Part shown: positions 35,810 to 47,557 of the stretch, one piece after another
Position numbering within the stretch: position 1 is the stretch's first letter
Layout: each line of letters opens with the position of its first letter
Origin: Staphylococcus equorum
GTDB taxonomy: Bacteria > Bacillota > Bacilli > Staphylococcales > Staphylococcaceae
NCBI RefSeq assembly: GCF_029024965.1
Contig: NZ_CP118982.1
Span: forward strand, 744,001 to 808,000
Length of the DNA stretch: 64,000 bases
Direction: 5' to 3'
Notes under the pieces: model-generated
Database searches by the model: none
What the model was told of the DNA's origin: nothing
What the model saw: only the letters and a program-made list of their open reading frames with translations
Position numbers and translations under genes: made by a program

Positions 35810-37948
35810 ATGAAATCACTAATTATAGCTGAAAAACCTTCAGTAGGTAGAGACATTGCAAATACTTTGAATGCTAATGAAAAGCGCAATGGCTACTTTG
35901 AAAATAATAAATATATTGTCACTTGGGCGTTAGGACATTTAGTAACGAATGCTACGCCAGAACAGTATGATAATAATTATAAAGAATGGAAACTTGATGT
36001 TTTACCTATTATACCAAATAAAATGAAAACTGTTGTTATAAGTAAGACAAGAAAACAATTTTCAACAGTTCAATCTTTAATTAAGAACAATAATGTTAAA
36101 GACATCATCATTGCAACAGATGCTGGTAGAGAGGGAGAACTAGTAGCGCGATTAATATTAGATAAAGCACATAATCATAAACCAATTAAACGTTTATGGA
36201 TTAGTTCTGTAACAAATAAAGCAATTAAAGATGGTTTTAATAAATTACAAGATGGTCGTAAATATGACAATTTATATCACGCTGCATTAGCACGTAGTGA
36301 AGCAGATTGGATTGTTGGTATCAATGCTACGCGTGCGTTGACAACTAAATATGACGCTCAATTGTCACTTGGCCGTGTGCAAACTCCTACAATACAATTA
36401 GTACAAATGAGACAAAATGAGATTAATCAATTCAAACCACAAACTTATTTCACGATGAAATTGAATGCAGGTGGTCTTAATTTTCAGTGTATTAAACCTC
36501 AATCACATCCAGATAAAACAATTTTTGAAGATATCAAGAAGGAAATTGAAGGACAAGTGGCAACGATTGAAACAATAACTAAAAGTCATAAAAAATCATA
36601 CCCACAGCAATTGTTTAGTTTAACTGACTTACAACAAGAAGCTTATAAACGTTATCACTTAGGACCTAAAGAGACATTAAATACACTACAAGCATTATAT
36701 GAAAGACATAAACTTGTGACGTATCCTCGTACAGATTCAAATTATTTAACTGATGACATGGTAGATACGCTTAAAGACCGTTTGCAAGCAATTATGGCTA
36801 CCACTTTAAAAGATATTGCAAAAGGACAAATGTCACAATCATTTTCTGCTAAACAAAGATTTGTAAATAATAGTAAAGTATCAGATCATCACGCTATTAT
36901 ACCAACAGAAGTACGTCCTGATATGAATCAATTAAGCCAACGAGAATCAAAAATATACATGATGATTACTCAAAGATACTTAGAAAATCTAATGCCACCT
37001 CATGAATACGAAGCAGTTTCTATAGAATTAAGTGTTGGTAGATATAAATTTACTTTTAAAGATAAAATCACTACAAAATTAGGATTTAAAGCAGCCTATG
37101 ATACACAAGAAAAAACAAATGAACAAATTACTCAAATGCAAAAAGGCGCAACACTTAAAATCACTCGCGTGAACATAGACCAACATGAAACAACACCTCC
37201 AGCGTATTTTAATGAAGGAACTTTACTCAAAGCGATGGAAAGCCCTCAGAAATTCTTTGCATTAGATGATAAAAAACATAATGACACATTAAAAGAAACG
37301 GGTGGTATAGGTACTGTAGCAACTAGAGCAGATATCATAGAAAAATTATTTAATATGAATGCGATTGAAGCACGTGATGGCAAAATAAAAGTAACTTCTA
37401 AAGGAAAACAAATTTTAGAATTAGCACCAAAAAAACTTACTTCTCCATTATTGACAGCAGAATGGGAAGAAAAACTTTCACTCATTGAACAAGGCAAATA
37501 TGATGTGAAACAGTTTATATCAGAGATGAAACAATTTACTAACGACGTTGTATCTGAAATTAAGGAAAGTGAACAAAGGTATAAGCATGACAATTTAACT
37601 ACTACTGAGTGTCCAACTTGCGGCAAATTTATGATTAAAGTTAAAACGAAAAATGGACAAATGTTAGTTTGTCAGGACCCAACGTGTAAAACGAAAAAGA
37701 ATGTTCAAAGAAAAACTAACGCACGCTGTCCTAATTGTCATAAAAAAATGACATTATTTGGAAGAGGGAAGGATGCCGTTTATCGCTGTGTTTGTGGTCA
37801 TACTGAAAGTCAGGCTCAAATGGATAAACGACATAAAAATAAAAAGTCAGATAAAATAAATAAAAAAGATATGAAAAAATACATGAATAAAGATGAAGGT
37901 ATAGAGAATAACCCATTCCAAGACGCGCTAAAAGACCTTAAATTCTAA
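35810..37948 (+). CDS. topB: DNA topoisomerase III
   Basis: A 712-residue type IA topoisomerase that relaxes and decatenates DNA. N-terminal Toprim domain ([15 protein letters not shown] and [15 protein letters not shown] with the metal-binding Asp/Glu), active-site Tyr in [10 protein letters not shown] near residue 305, and C-terminal zinc-type cysteine clusters from about residue 603 (CPTCGKF, CQDPTC, CPNCHKK, CVCGH). The tail is Lys-rich. Length equals the staphylococcal TopB. Confidence 0.96.
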   Translation: MKSLIIAEKPSVGRDIANTLNANEKRNGYFENNKYIVTWALGHLVTNATPEQYDNNYKEWKLDVLPIIPNKMKTVVISKTRKQFSTVQSLIKNNNVKDIIIATDAGREGELVARLILDKAHNHKPIKRLWISSVTNKAIKDGFNKLQDGRKYDNLYHAALARSEADWIVGINATRALTTKYDAQLSLGRVQTPTIQLVQMRQNEINQFKPQTYFTMKLNAGGLNFQCIKPQSHPDKTIFEDIKKEIEGQVATIETITKSHKKSYPQQLFSLTDLQQEAYKRYHLGPKETLNTLQALYERHKLVTYPRTDSNYLTDDMVDTLKDRLQAIMATTLKDIAKGQMSQSFSAKQRFVNNSKVSDHHAIIPTEVRPDMNQLSQRESKIYMMITQRYLENLMPPHEYEAVSIELSVGRYKFTFKDKITTKLGFKAAYDTQEKTNEQITQMQKGATLKITRVNIDQHETTPPAYFNEGTLLKAMESPQKFFALDDKKHNDTLKETGGIGTVATRADIIEKLFNMNAIEARDGKIKVTSKGKQILELAPKKLTSPLLTAEWEEKLSLIEQGKYDVKQFISEMKQFTNDVVSEIKESEQRYKHDNLTTTECPTCGKFMIKVKTKNGQMLVCQDPTCKTKKNVQRKTNARCPNCHKKMTLFGRGKDAVYRCVCGHTESQAQMDKRHKNKKSDKINKKDMKKYMNKDEGIENNPFQDALKDLKF

Positions 37949-38058
37949 AATAATCGAACAAACGAAATATATAATTTAACAAAGTTCGTGTTTGCTATTG
38001 TAAAATAGTTAATTTGATATTAAAATATGAAGGTATTTTAAAAAAAGGAGAACTAACT

Positions 38059-39393
38059 GTGAAAAAGTATTTCAAGTTTGATAAACATGGAACAAGCTAT
38101 AAGAAAGAGATACTTGGTGGGCTAACGACTTTCTTATCTATGGCATACATTTTAGCTGTTAACCCTCAAGTACTTAGTTTAGCAGGCGTTGATGGCGTGT
38201 CTGACGATATGAAAATGGATCAAGGTGCTATTTTCGTTGCCACAGCACTTGCAGCTTTTGTTGGCTCACTATTTATGGGGCTAATCGCACGATATCCGAT
38301 TGCTTTAGCACCTGGTATGGGCTTAAATGCATTCTTTGCATTTACTGTTGTATTAACTATGGGCATTCCTTGGGAAGTCGGTTTAACTGGAGTACTATTT
38401 TCTGGTTTAGTATTTGCAGTCCTCACTATGACGGGGCTACGGGAAATAATCATAAACGCAATTCCTTTCCAGATGAAAATGGCAGTTTCTGCTGGGATCG
38501 GGTTATTTATCACCTTTGTAGGGTTACAAAGTTCTGGTATTATTGTTTCCAATGATTCTACGTTAGTTACATTGGGGCAAATTACTGAGGGTCCTGTACT
38601 CTTAACTATATTTGGTATTATTATCACTGTTATACTCTATGCGGTTAGAGTGCCAGGAGCAATATTTATTGGTATGATGCTTACGTCTATTCTTGGTATG
38701 ATTACTGGTCTTATACATACGCCGAGTGGCATTGTAGGTCAAGTTCCAAGTATTGAACCAACTTTCGGTGCAGCTTTTGAAGCCTTTAAAGATCCATCAC
38801 AATTATTTACTGTTCAATTTCTAATTGTTATCCTAACATTCTTATTCATAGATTTCTTTGACACAGCAGGAACTTTAGTAGCAGTAGCTAGTCAAGCTGG
38901 TATGATGAAAGATAACAAACTTCCAAGAGCTGGACGTGCACTTTTCTCAGATTCATTAGCAACAATCGTAGGTTCAATTTTTGGTACCACAACAACGACT
39001 ACATATATTGAATCAACATCAGGTGTTGCTGTCGGAGCTAGGACAGGATTTGCAAGTGTAGTAACAGGTTTTTGTTTCTTATTAGCGATATTCTTTAGTC
39101 CACTTATGGAAGTAGTGACGAGTGCAGTTACTACACCTGCATTAGTTGTAGTTGGTGTCTTAATGGCTTCAAACTTTGCAGAAATAGATTGGAAGAAATT
39201 TGAAGTTGCAGTACCGGCTTTTGTTACAATTATTATGATGCCGTTATCATATTCAATTGCGACAGGTATTGCTTGCGGGTTTATATTCTATCCAATTACA
39301 ATGTTAATCTCTAAAAGACATAAAGAAATACATCCTATTATGTATGGCTTAATGGTATTATTTATTCTCTATTTCGTGTTTGTTCACGGATAA
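38059..39393 (+). CDS. pbuG: NCS2-family purine permease (AzgA/PbuG-like)
   Basis: A 444-residue permease with about 12 to 14 hydrophobic helices. AzgA subgroup motifs: GGLTTFLSMAYILAVNPQVL near the N-terminus, ALAPGMGLNAFFAF (residues ~91-104), FFDTAGTLVAVASQAGMM (~270-287) and the TTTTTTYIESTSGVAVGARTG block. Members import hypoxanthine and guanine, or adenine. GTG 38059 is 8 nt after AAAAAAGGAG; an in-frame ATG at 38014 lacks an SD. No purine riboswitch aptamer was evident in the 110-bp gap upstream. The gene symbol is by family, not proven substrate. Confidence 0.85.
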   Translation: MKKYFKFDKHGTSYKKEILGGLTTFLSMAYILAVNPQVLSLAGVDGVSDDMKMDQGAIFVATALAAFVGSLFMGLIARYPIALAPGMGLNAFFAFTVVLTMGIPWEVGLTGVLFSGLVFAVLTMTGLREIIINAIPFQMKMAVSAGIGLFITFVGLQSSGIIVSNDSTLVTLGQITEGPVLLTIFGIIITVILYAVRVPGAIFIGMMLTSILGMITGLIHTPSGIVGQVPSIEPTFGAAFEAFKDPSQLFTVQFLIVILTFLFIDFFDTAGTLVAVASQAGMMKDNKLPRAGRALFSDSLATIVGSIFGTTTTTTYIESTSGVAVGARTGFASVVTGFCFLLAIFFSPLMEVVTSAVTTPALVVVGVLMASNFAEIDWKKFEVAVPAFVTIIMMPLSYSIATGIACGFIFYPITMLISKRHKEIHPIMYGLMVLFILYFVFVHG

Positions 39394-39396
39394 ATT

Positions 39397-39445
39397 AAAA
39401 GCACATTGTTGAACGTCAAAGTGACGCAACAATGTGCTTTTATAT
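39397..39445 (+). terminator. Terminator after the purine permease gene
   Basis: A perfect 15-bp stem AAAAGCACATTGTTG/CAACAATGTGCTTTT with a 15-nt loop and T-rich tail. Confidence 0.88.
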
Positions 39446-39708
39446 TTTATAAATAATCAATTTGGAATTGTTTAGGATTCGTAGGTAGTATTATACATCA
39501 AATCTATATTATACAAGAAGTAAAAACAAGTTTCTTCATTATAATAGCAATTTTAGAAAAGGTAATAAAATTCATGCTTTACATAAAGAAGGAATTTACC
39601 TGATTGGTATGATTTAACCAAACAAAGACTCATACAATATACGCTCGATGAAAAATAGTTAATCCTAACTAACAGAACTTATAAAACAAATTTAAAAAGA
39701 AAGACTAA
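39446..39708. other. Intergenic stretch without recognisable content
   Basis: About 260 AT-rich bases lie between the permease terminator and the end of a convergent small membrane gene. I found no ORF with a credible SD, no strong hairpin and no match to the window's repeat family. Confidence 0.6.
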
Positions 39709-40095
39709 TTACTTATGAGTTTCTCTATATTCTGTATATACTACTTTTGCATTTTTGTTAGCTACATACAGAGGAGTTGAAAAGAGTACGAATATAAAGA
39801 AAAGCATTAAAAAGAATAAAATCCAATGCACAACCATACCTATGAAAGGTAAAAATGCAATGAATGAACCGATAAGACCTAATAATGGAATAACCATCAT
39901 TGGTTTAATTGAGTTTTGTTTATCTACAATAAGTATTATCATAGTTACAAGGTATAATAGGGCGTTAATGAGCAATGGTTGCCAACCAAAACTAAGAATA
40001 ATGCTACCACCAAGAAACGGAATACCATAAACAAACTCTCCTATAAGGAGTATAAAACTCAAAATTATAAGCGTAGTACGAATACCGCTTTTCAT
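39709..40095 (-). CDS. Small membrane protein (128 residues)
   Basis: Four hydrophobic helices (TTLIILSFILLIGEFVYG, PLLINALLYLVTMIILIV, MVIPLLGLIGSFIAFLPFIG, WILFFLMLFFIFVLFS) with a short charged C-terminal tail (YTEYRETHK). AGGTGGTGATTT lies before the ATG on the minus strand. It resembles small DUF-type membrane proteins of Gram-positives but I cannot name the family. It is divergent from the S10 operon. Confidence 0.62.
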   Translation of the reverse strand: MKSGIRTTLIILSFILLIGEFVYGIPFLGGSIILSFGWQPLLINALLYLVTMIILIVDKQNSIKPMMVIPLLGLIGSFIAFLPFIGMVVHWILFFLMLFFIFVLFSTPLYVANKNAKVVYTEYRETHK

Positions 40096-40210
40096 ATCAA
40101 ATCACCACCTAATATCTACTATTATAAAACAAACCAATGGATTTAAATAATAATAAGTAATAATCAATTGTAGAGATTTAAAAAGATTTTCAAAAAGATT
40201 TCAAAAAAGG

Positions 40211-40239
40211 TTGAAGTGATTAGCGTATTCAAGTACAAT
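40211..40239 (+). promoter_or_regulatory. S10 operon promoter
   Basis: TTGAAG (40211-40216) and TACAAT (40234-40239) are 17 bp apart. The predicted start leaves a leader of about 210 nt before rpsJ. Confidence 0.65.
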
Positions 40240-40245
40240 AACAAA

Positions 40246-40440
40246 GTATGTGTTAGACAAAAAGTATAAAAACTTTTGCAGAAAAGCTTGATTAATCACT
40301 GCTTTTCATGTAACATATCTAATGTTGGACTTTAAGAACACGCGATGAAGCGAAAGGTTACTGACACACCCGGCCGCTTTGCCATGGCGCTGTGTGAGAT
40401 AGTTTTCGTGGAGAAGTCTATCACTTAAATGTAGACGAAT
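40246..40440 (+). ncRNA. Structured 5' leader of the S10 operon
   Basis: The ~200-nt untranslated leader is more GC-rich than other gaps and contains nested dyads: CACAC (40365-40369) with GTGTG (40392-40396) around CCGGCCGC...GGCGC, GATAG with CTATC around GTTTTCGTGGAGAAGT, and GAAAAGC with GCTTTTC. It looks like a ribosomal-protein autoregulatory leader, although the binding protein cannot be read from sequence. Confidence 0.5.
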
Positions 40441-40442
40441 AA

Positions 40443-40763
<321 letters not shown>

Positions 40764-40790
40764 TAGAAAAATTTAGGAGGTGGACTTTCG

Positions 40791-41450
40791 ATGACCAAAG
40801 GAATCTTAGGAAGAAAAATCGGGATGACACAAGTTTTCGGAGAAAACGGTGATTTAATCCCAGTAACAGTAGTAGAAGCAAGCCAAAACGTTGTATTACA
40901 AAAGAAATCTGAAGAGATTGATGGTTACAACGCAATACAAGTAGGCTACGAAGATAAACGAGCTTATAAAAAAGGTAGCAAAACGAGCAAATATGCTAAC
41001 AAACCAGCTGAAGGCCATGCTAAAAAAGCAGGCACAGCACCTAAGCGCTTCATTCGTGAATTCAAAAACGTAAATGTTGATGAATACGAAGTAGGTCAAG
41101 AAGTCTCAGTTAATACATTTGAAGCTGGAGACGTAATTGATGTAACAGGCGTATCTAAAGGTAAAGGTTTCCAAGGTGCCATTAAACGTCATAATCAAGC
41201 ACGTGGTCCAATGTCACATGGTTCTCATTTCCATAGATCACCTGGTTCAATAGGTATGGCATCAGATGCTTCAAAAGTCTTTAAAGGACAAAAAATGCCT
41301 GGACGTATGGGTGGAGACACAGTAACAGTTCAAAACTTAGAAGTAGTTCAAGTTGATACTGAAAACAATGTAATTTTAGTTAAAGGTAATGTACCTGGAC
41401 CTAAAAAAGGTTTCTTAGAAATCACTTCATCAATCAAAGGTAATAAATAA
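40791..41450 (+). CDS. rplC: 50S ribosomal protein L3
   Basis: A 219-residue L3, an early 50S assembly protein reaching the peptidyl-transferase centre. It begins [15 protein letters not shown] and carries the tip loop [33 protein letters not shown] near residues 143-172. Strong SD AGGAGGTG. The 27-bp gap from rpsJ indicates one transcript. Confidence 0.98.
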   Translation: MTKGILGRKIGMTQVFGENGDLIPVTVVEASQNVVLQKKSEEIDGYNAIQVGYEDKRAYKKGSKTSKYANKPAEGHAKKAGTAPKRFIREFKNVNVDEYEVGQEVSVNTFEAGDVIDVTGVSKGKGFQGAIKRHNQARGPMSHGSHFHRSPGSIGMASDASKVFKGQKMPGRMGGDTVTVQNLEVVQVDTENNVILVKGNVPGPKKGFLEITSSIKGNK

Positions 41451-41476
41451 TATAGAATGAAAGGAGGATATGCATA

Positions 41477-42100
41477 ATGGCAAATTATGATGTATTAAAA
41501 GTAGATGGAACTAAATCAGGTTCAGTTGAATTAAACGATGCAGTATTTGCAATCGAACCAAACAATAGTGTTCTTTTTGAAGCAATTAATTTACAACGTG
41601 CTTCATTACGCCAAGGTACACACGCTGTTAAGAACCGTTCAGCAGTACGAGGCGGCGGAGCTAAACCATGGAGACAAAAAGGTACAGGACGTGCGCGTCA
41701 AGGTACAATCCGTGCTCCACAATGGCGTGGTGGTGGTATCGTATTCGGACCAACACCAAGAAGCTACTCATACAAAATGCCTAAGAAAATGCGTCGTTTA
41801 GCATTACGCTCAGCATTATCTTATAAAGTACAAGAAAAAGGTTTAACTGTTGTTGATACATTAAACTTAGAAGCTCCAAAAACTAAAGAGTTCAAAGCTG
41901 TACTTTCAAATTTAGAACAACCTAAAAAAGTATTAGTAGTTACTGAATCAGAAGATGTAAACGTAGCATTATCTGCTCGTAACATTCCTGGTGTACAAGT
42001 TACTACAGCTCAAGGTTTAAATGTTCTAGATATCACAAGCGCTGACAGTGTAGTAATTACAGAATCAGCTGCTAAAAAAGTTGAGGAGGTGCTAGGATAA
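41477..42100 (+). CDS. rplD: 50S ribosomal protein L4
   Basis: A 207-residue L4, which binds 23S rRNA and lines the nascent-peptide tunnel with its extended loop ([31 protein letters not shown], residues ~59-89). In Gram-negatives L4 represses the S10 operon; whether it does here is unknown. Its stop overlaps the rplW start (TAATG). Confidence 0.98.
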   Translation: MANYDVLKVDGTKSGSVELNDAVFAIEPNNSVLFEAINLQRASLRQGTHAVKNRSAVRGGGAKPWRQKGTGRARQGTIRAPQWRGGGIVFGPTPRSYSYKMPKKMRRLALRSALSYKVQEKGLTVVDTLNLEAPKTKEFKAVLSNLEQPKKVLVVTESEDVNVALSARNIPGVQVTTAQGLNVLDITSADSVVITESAAKKVEEVLG

Positions 42101-42375
42101 TGGAAGCAAGAGACGTTCTTAAGCGCCCCGTAATCACTGAAAAATCATCTGTCGCTATGGCAGAAGACAAATACACATTCGACGTTGATACTCGTGCTAA
42201 TAAAACACAAGTTAAAATCGCTGTTGAAGAAATCTTTGACGTAAAAGTTGCAAATGTAAACATCATCAACTACAAACCAAAGAAAAAACGTATGGGCCGT
42301 TACCAAGGCTATACAAACAAAAGACGCGTAGCAATTGTAAAATTAAAAGAAGGATCAATCGATCTATTCAACTAA
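42100..42375 (+). CDS. rplW: 50S ribosomal protein L23
   Basis: A 91-residue L23 at the tunnel exit, the docking site for trigger factor and SRP. Typical segments: [16 protein letters not shown] and [24 protein letters not shown]. Its ATG shares a base with the rplD stop, so translation is coupled; the SD GAGGAGG lies inside rplD. Confidence 0.98.
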   Translation: MEARDVLKRPVITEKSSVAMAEDKYTFDVDTRANKTQVKIAVEEIFDVKVANVNIINYKPKKKRMGRYQGYTNKRRVAIVKLKEGSIDLFN

Positions 42376-42403
42376 AACATTACCAATAAGGAGGTAAACG
42401 ACA

Positions 42404-43240
42404 ATGGCTCTAAAAAAATATAAGCCAATTACTAATGGTCGTCGTAATATGACTGGTTATGATTTCTCAGAAATCACTGAAACAACTCCAGAAAAATCAT
42501 TATTACAACCGCTACCGAAAAGAGCGGGACGAAATAACCAAGGTAAATTGACAGTTCGCCATCGCGGTGGAGGACATAAACGTCAATACCGTGTTATTGA
42601 TTTCAAACGTAATAAAGACGGCATCAACGCTAAAGTTGATTCAATACAATATGATCCAAACCGTTCAGCAAACATTGCATTATTAGTTTATGCTGATGGT
42701 GAAAAACGCTATATCATCGCTCCAAAAAACCTTAAAGTAGGTCAAGTATTGGAAAACGGTGAAAATGCAGATATCAAATTAGGTAATGCATTACCATTAA
42801 TTAACATCCCAGTAGGTACAGTAGTACACAACATCGAGTTGAAACCTGGTAAAGGTGGGCAAATCGCTCGTTCAGCTGGTGCTAGTGCACAAGTACTTGG
42901 TAAAGAAGGTAAATATGTTTTAATCAGATTAAGATCTGGTGAAGTACGTATGATTCTTTCAACTTGCCGTGCTACTATTGGTCAAGTTGGTAACATCCAA
43001 CATGAACTTGTTAACGTTGGTAAAGCAGGACGTTCTAGATGGAAAGGCAAACGCCCAACAGTTCGTGGTTCTGTAATGAACCCTAACGATCACCCACACG
43101 GTGGTGGTGAAGGACGTGCACCTATCGGTATGCCATCTCCAATGTCACCTTGGGGTAAACCTACGCTTGGTAAGAAAACTCGTCGTGGTAAAAAATCTTC
43201 AGACAAACTTATCGTTCGTGGACGTAAGAAGAAAAAATAA
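42404..43240 (+). CDS. rplB: 50S ribosomal protein L2
   Basis: A 278-residue L2, required for subunit association and peptidyl transfer. It has [17 protein letters not shown] at the N-terminus, [15 protein letters not shown] near residue 53 and the conserved GGEGRAPIG loop with the key histidine in DHPHGG (residues ~225-238). SD AAGGAGGT. Confidence 0.98.
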   Translation: MALKKYKPITNGRRNMTGYDFSEITETTPEKSLLQPLPKRAGRNNQGKLTVRHRGGGHKRQYRVIDFKRNKDGINAKVDSIQYDPNRSANIALLVYADGEKRYIIAPKNLKVGQVLENGENADIKLGNALPLINIPVGTVVHNIELKPGKGGQIARSAGASAQVLGKEGKYVLIRLRSGEVRMILSTCRATIGQVGNIQHELVNVGKAGRSRWKGKRPTVRGSVMNPNDHPHGGGEGRAPIGMPSPMSPWGKPTLGKKTRRGKKSSDKLIVRGRKKKK

Positions 43241-43304
43241 AAATGACTTATTTGCGTGTGCGGCATGATTGCTGCACGCTCACAATAAGAAGGGAGGCGC
43301 CACT

Positions 43305-43583
43305 ATGGCTCGTAGTATTAAAAAAGGACCTTTTGCTGACGATCATCTAAAGAAAAAAGTTGAGGCTCAAAGCGGAAGCGAGAAAAAACAAGTAATCAAA
43401 ACTTGGTCACGTCGTTCAACTATTTTCCCTGATTTTATCGGACATACATTCGCAGTATATGATGGACGTAAACACGTACCTGTATTCGTAACTGAAGATA
43501 TGGTTGGTCATAAATTAGGAGAATTCGCACCAACACGTACTTTTAAAGGTCATGCAGCAGATGACAAAAAAACTAGAAGATAA
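43305..43583 (+). CDS. rpsS: 30S ribosomal protein S19
   Basis: A 92-residue S19 of the 30S head. Diagnostic: [20 protein letters not shown] and the C-terminal [24 protein letters not shown] 43305 has GGGAGGCG in front; an ATG 36 bases upstream is in frame but has no SD and would add a non-conserved extension. A 64-bp gap after rplB contains the dyad GCGTGTGCGGCA...TGCTGCACGC. Confidence 0.97.
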   Translation: MARSIKKGPFADDHLKKKVEAQSGSEKKQVIKTWSRRSTIFPDFIGHTFAVYDGRKHVPVFVTEDMVGHKLGEFAPTRTFKGHAADDKKTRR

Positions 43584-43611
43584 CTTCTAACAAGTAGAGG
43601 AGGAAATTCGA

Positions 43612-43965
43612 ATGGAAGCAAAAGCGGTTGCTAAAACAATAAGAATCGCACCTCGTAAAGTTAGATTAGTATTAGATCTAATTAGAGGCAAGAGCGCTGG
43701 TGAAGCTATAGCGATTTTAAAATTAAAAAACAAAGCTTCATCACCAGTAGTTGAAAAATTATTAATGTCCGCTTTAGCAAATGCTGAACATAACTATGAC
43801 ATGAACACTGATGAGTTAATAGTTAAAGAAGCTTATGCTAATGAAGGACCAACATTAAAACGTTTCCGTCCACGTGCACAAGGCCGTGCAAGTGCGATCA
43901 ACAAACGTACAAGCCACATTACAATCGTCGTAAGTGACGGTAAAGAAGAAGCTAAAGAAGCTTAA
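43612..43965 (+). CDS. rplV: 50S ribosomal protein L22
   Basis: A 117-residue L22 that contacts all 23S rRNA domains; its beta-hairpin ([22 protein letters not shown]) forms part of the exit-tunnel constriction where macrolide-resistance changes occur. N-terminal [22 protein letters not shown] is typical. SD AGAGGAGG. Confidence 0.98.
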
Positions 43966-43988
43966 TAATCTTTTAAGGAGGGAACACT

Positions 43989-44645
43989 GTGGGTCAAAAA
44001 ATTAATCCAATCGGACTTCGTGTTGGTATCATCCGTGATTGGGAAGCTAAATGGTATGCAGAAAAAGACTTCGCATCATTATTACACGAAGATTTAAAAA
44101 TCCGTAAGTATATTGATAACGCATTAAAAGAAGCATCAGTTTCTCAAGTTGAAATTGAGCGTGCTGCTAACCGTATCAACATCGCTATTCATACTGGTAA
44201 ACCAGGTATGGTAATCGGTAAAGGCGGTTCAGAAATTGAAAAATTACGTAATAAATTGAACTCATTAACAAGCAAAAAAGTTCATATCAATGTTATTGAA
44301 ATCAAGAAAATTGATTTAGATGCTAAACTTGTTGCTGAAAATATTGCAGTACAATTAGAAAATCGTGCATCGTTCCGTCGTGTACAAAAACAAGCTATTA
44401 CTAGAGCTATGAAAAATGGCGCTAAAGGTATCAAAACACAAGTTTCAGGTCGTTTAGGCGGAGCTGACATCGCTCGTATTGAGCAATATTCAGAAGGAAC
44501 TGTTCCACTTCATACACTACGTGCCGACATTAGTTACGCACATGCAGAAGCTGACACTACTTACGGTAAATTAGGTGTCAAAGTATGGATTTATCGTGGA
44601 GAAGTTCTTCCTGCTACTAAGAACACTAGTGAAGGAGGAAAATAA
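43989..44645 (+). CDS. rpsC: 30S ribosomal protein S3
   Basis: A 218-residue S3 at the mRNA entry tunnel. [25 protein letters not shown] at the N-terminus; the KH domain has [18 protein letters not shown] (residues ~69-86). Start GTG behind AAGGAGGG. Only 2 bp separate it from rplP. Confidence 0.98.
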   Translation: MGQKINPIGLRVGIIRDWEAKWYAEKDFASLLHEDLKIRKYIDNALKEASVSQVEIERAANRINIAIHTGKPGMVIGKGGSEIEKLRNKLNSLTSKKVHINVIEIKKIDLDAKLVAENIAVQLENRASFRRVQKQAITRAMKNGAKGIKTQVSGRLGGADIARIEQYSEGTVPLHTLRADISYAHAEADTTYGKLGVKVWIYRGEVLPATKNTSEGGK

Positions 44646-44647
44646 TA

Positions 44648-45082
44648 ATGTTACTACCAAAACGTGTAAAATATCGTCGCCAACATCGTCCTAAAACAAC
44701 TGGTCGTTCTAAAGGCGGTAACTATGTAACATTTGGTGAGTATGGTTTACAAGCAACTACAACTTCTTGGATAACATCTCGTCAAATCGAATCAGCTCGT
44801 ATTGCAATGACACGTTTCATGAAGCGTGGCGGGAAAGTTTGGATTAAAATCTTCCCACATACACCTTACACTAAAAAACCTTTAGAAGTACGTATGGGTG
44901 CTGGTAAAGGTGCGGTTGAAGGCTGGATTGCAGTAGCAAAACCAGGTAGAATTTTATTTGAAATCGCAGGCGTTGACGAAGAAGTTGCGCGCGAAGCATT
45001 ACGTTTAGCTAGTCACAAACTTCCAGTGAAAACTAAGTTTGTAAAACGTGAAGAATTGGGTGGTGAAACAAATGAAAGCTAA
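44648..45082 (+). CDS. rplP: 50S ribosomal protein L16
   Basis: A 144-residue L16 near the A-site t[26 protein letters not shown] opens the protein and KMPxx-type [24 protein letters not shown] follows about residues 74-97. The SD GAAGGAGG lies at the end of rpsC. Its last 11 bases overlap the start of rpmC. Confidence 0.98.
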   Translation: MLLPKRVKYRRQHRPKTTGRSKGGNYVTFGEYGLQATTTSWITSRQIESARIAMTRFMKRGGKVWIKIFPHTPYTKKPLEVRMGAGKGAVEGWIAVAKPGRILFEIAGVDEEVAREALRLASHKLPVKTKFVKREELGGETNES

Positions 45083-45281
45083 GGAAATTAGAGACTTAAC
45101 CACTTCAGAAATCGAAGAACAAATTAAATCTTCAAAAGAAGAGCTTTTTAACCTACGCTTTCAGTTAGCAACAGGTCAATTAGAAGAAACTGCACGTATT
45201 CGCACGGTAAGAAAAACGATTGCACGTCTAAAAACTGTTGTTCGTGAAAGAGAAATTGAACAAGGTAAAGCTAATCAATAA
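45072..45281 (+). CDS. rpmC: 50S ribosomal protein L29
   Basis: A 69-residue L29 near the tunnel exit: [20 protein letters not shown] and [25 protein letters not shown] 45072 lies 11 bases inside rplP with GGGTGGTG as SD, so the two are coupled. Confidence 0.97.
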   Translation: MKAKEIRDLTTSEIEEQIKSSKEELFNLRFQLATGQLEETARIRTVRKTIARLKTVVREREIEQGKANQ

Positions 45282-45307
45282 TTTAATTTAAAGAGGAGGT
45301 TACTATA

Positions 45308-45571
45308 GTGAGCGAAAGAAATGATCGTAAGGTTTATGTAGGTAGAGTCGTTTCCGATAAAATGGATAAAACTGTAACTGTACTTGTTGAAACATACAAA
45401 ATGCACAAATTATATGGTAAACGAGTAAAATACTCTAAAAAATACAAAACTCATGATGAAAACAACTCAGCTAAATTAGGGGACACAGTTAAAATACAAG
45501 AAACACGTCCTTTATCAGCAACTAAACGTTTCCGTTTGGTAGAAATTGTTGAAGAATCAGTTATTATTTAA
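45308..45571 (+). CDS. rpsQ: 30S ribosomal protein S17
   Basis: An 87-residue S17, a primary 16S rRNA binder. [19 protein letters not shown] and [33 protein letters not shown] are family-typical. Start GTG 45308 behind AGAGGAGG. Confidence 0.98.
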   Translation: MSERNDRKVYVGRVVSDKMDKTVTVLVETYKMHKLYGKRVKYSKKYKTHDENNSAKLGDTVKIQETRPLSATKRFRLVEIVEESVII

Positions 45572-45598
45572 TAAATAGTGAAGATAAAGGAGGTTTAA

Positions 45599-45970
<372 letters not shown>

Positions 45971-46011
45971 TAATACATTTATAAATATATAAATTTAAGG
46001 AGGTGCCACAC

Positions 46012-46329
46012 ATGCATATCAAAAAAGGTGACAACGTAAAAGTTATCGCAGGTAAAGACAAAGGTAAAGAAGGTAAAGTTGTTGCAACTGAACCTAAAAA
46101 AGACCGTGTCGTTGTGGAAGGTGTCAATACAATCAAAAAGCACCAAAAACCAACTCAATTTAATCCTGAAGGTGGAATCTTAGAAACAGAGGCAGCAATC
46201 CATGTTTCTAACGTACAATTATTAGATCCTAAAACGAATGAACCAACACGCGTAGGTTATAAATTCGAAGATGGCAAAAAAGTTCGTATCGCTAAAAAAT
46301 CAGGCGAAGAAATCAAAACTAATAATTAA
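46012..46329 (+). CDS. rplX: 50S ribosomal protein L24
   Basis: A 105-residue L24, an assembly initiator with an N-terminal KOW motif ([21 protein letters not shown], read in two parts). ATG 46012 follows AGGAGGTGCCACAC; an ATG three codons earlier would overlap the [16 protein letters not shown] near residue 60 confirms the family. Confidence 0.97.
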   Translation: MHIKKGDNVKVIAGKDKGKEGKVVATEPKKDRVVVEGVNTIKKHQKPTQFNPEGGILETEAAIHVSNVQLLDPKTNEPTRVGYKFEDGKKVRIAKKSGEEIKTNN

Positions 46330-46354
46330 TAACTAATTGAAAGGAGGATCCACT

Positions 46355-46894
46355 GTGAACCGTTTAAAAGAAAAATTCAACTCTGAAGTTACTCAAAACT
46401 TAGTGAAACATTTTAACTATAGTTCAGTAATGGAAGTGCCGCAAATTGATAAAATCGTAGTAAATATGGGTGTCGGTGACGCTGTACAAAATACTAAAGT
46501 ATTAGATGACGCTTTAGAGGAATTACAAGCTATCACTGGTCAAAAACCATTAATCACAAAAGCTAAAAAATCTGTTGCAACATTCCGTTTACGTGAAGGT
46601 ATGCCAATTGGTGCTAAAACAACTTTACGTGGCGAAAGAATGTATGACTTTTTAGATAAATTAATTTCTGTATCACTACCTCGTGTACGTGACTTCCGTG
46701 GTGTATCTAAATCTGCATTTGATGGCAGAGGTAACTACACTTTAGGTATTAAAGAACAATTAATTTTCCCTGAAATCGACTATGACCGAGTAAGTAAAAT
46801 ACGAGGAATGGATATCGTTATCGTAACAACTGCTAACACTGACGAGGAAGCTCGTGAATTGTTAACACAATTCGGTATGCCATTTCAAAAATAA
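46355..46894 (+). CDS. rplE: 50S ribosomal protein L5
   Basis: A 179-residue L5, which binds 5S rRNA and P-site t[38 protein letters not shown] and [20 protein letters not shown] mark it. GTG 46355 follows AAAGGAGGATCCACT; the longer frame from 46337 would place the SD inside the gene. Confidence 0.97.
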   Translation: MNRLKEKFNSEVTQNLVKHFNYSSVMEVPQIDKIVVNMGVGDAVQNTKVLDDALEELQAITGQKPLITKAKKSVATFRLREGMPIGAKTTLRGERMYDFLDKLISVSLPRVRDFRGVSKSAFDGRGNYTLGIKEQLIFPEIDYDRVSKIRGMDIVIVTTANTDEEARELLTQFGMPFQK

Positions 46895-46915
46895 TCTCTA
46901 AAGGAGGCTAATTAA

Positions 46916-47101
46916 GTGGCTAAAACTTCAATGGTTGCTAAGCAACAAAAAAAACAAAAGTTCCAAGTACGTGAATATACTCGTTGTGAACGCTGTGGTC
47001 GTCCACATTCCGTATATCGTAAATTCAAATTATGCCGTATTTGTTTCCGTGAATTAGCTTATAAAGGCCAAATCCCTGGCGTTCGTAAAGCTAGCTGGTA
47101 A
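46916..47101 (+). CDS. rpsZ: 30S ribosomal protein S14 type Z (zinc-binding)
   Basis: A 61-residue zinc-binding S14 with two Cys pairs, CERC and CRIC (residues ~24-27 and 40-43), in [22 protein letters not shown]. Firmicutes often carry a second, zinc-free S14 elsewhere for zinc starvation. Start GTG behind AAAGGAGG. Confidence 0.97.
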   Translation: MAKTSMVAKQQKKQKFQVREYTRCERCGRPHSVYRKFKLCRICFRELAYKGQIPGVRKASW

Positions 47102-47131
47102 TATAAAAAGTCTGAAAGGAGGCAACAATCA

Positions 47132-47530
47132 ATGACAATCAACGATCCAATTGCAGATATGCTAACTCGTGTAAGAAACGCCAACATGGTGCGTCACGAT
47201 AAATTAGAATTACCTGCTTCAAACATTAAAAAAGAAATTGCTGAAATTTTAAAAAGTGAAGGTTTCATTAAAAACGTAGAATTTGTTGAAGACGATAAAC
47301 AAGGGGTTATCCGTTTATTCCTTAAATATGGTCAAAACAATGAACGTGTTATCACTGGATTAAAACGTATTTCTAAACCAGGTTTACGTGTTTATGCTAA
47401 AGCTAACGAAGTACCTAAAGTACTTAACGGTCTTGGCATTGCATTAGTTTCTACTTCAGAAGGTGTTATCACTGATAAAGAAGCAAGAAAACGTAATATC
47501 GGCGGAGAAATCCTAGGTTACGTTTGGTAA
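47132..47530 (+). CDS. rpsH: 30S ribosomal protein S8
   Basis: A 132-residue S8. [19 protein letters not shown] at the N-terminus and the C-terminal [26 protein letters not shown] contact helix 21 of 16S rRNA. S8 is the spc-operon translational repressor in E. coli; not shown here. SD AAAGGAGG. Confidence 0.98.
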   Translation: MTINDPIADMLTRVRNANMVRHDKLELPASNIKKEIAEILKSEGFIKNVEFVEDDKQGVIRLFLKYGQNNERVITGLKRISKPGLRVYAKANEVPKVLNGLGIALVSTSEGVITDKEARKRNIGGEILGYVW

Positions 47531-47557
47531 TAATAAATAACAAGGAGGTGCGATAAC

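Noticed and set aside
37246..37626. 126-codon frame antisense to topB
   Set aside because: No SD and complete overlap with a conserved topoisomerase coding region.
37949..38058. Possible purine riboswitch upstream of the NCS2 permease
   Set aside because: The gap is only 110 bp and I could not find the conserved loop-loop core; no support for an aptamer.
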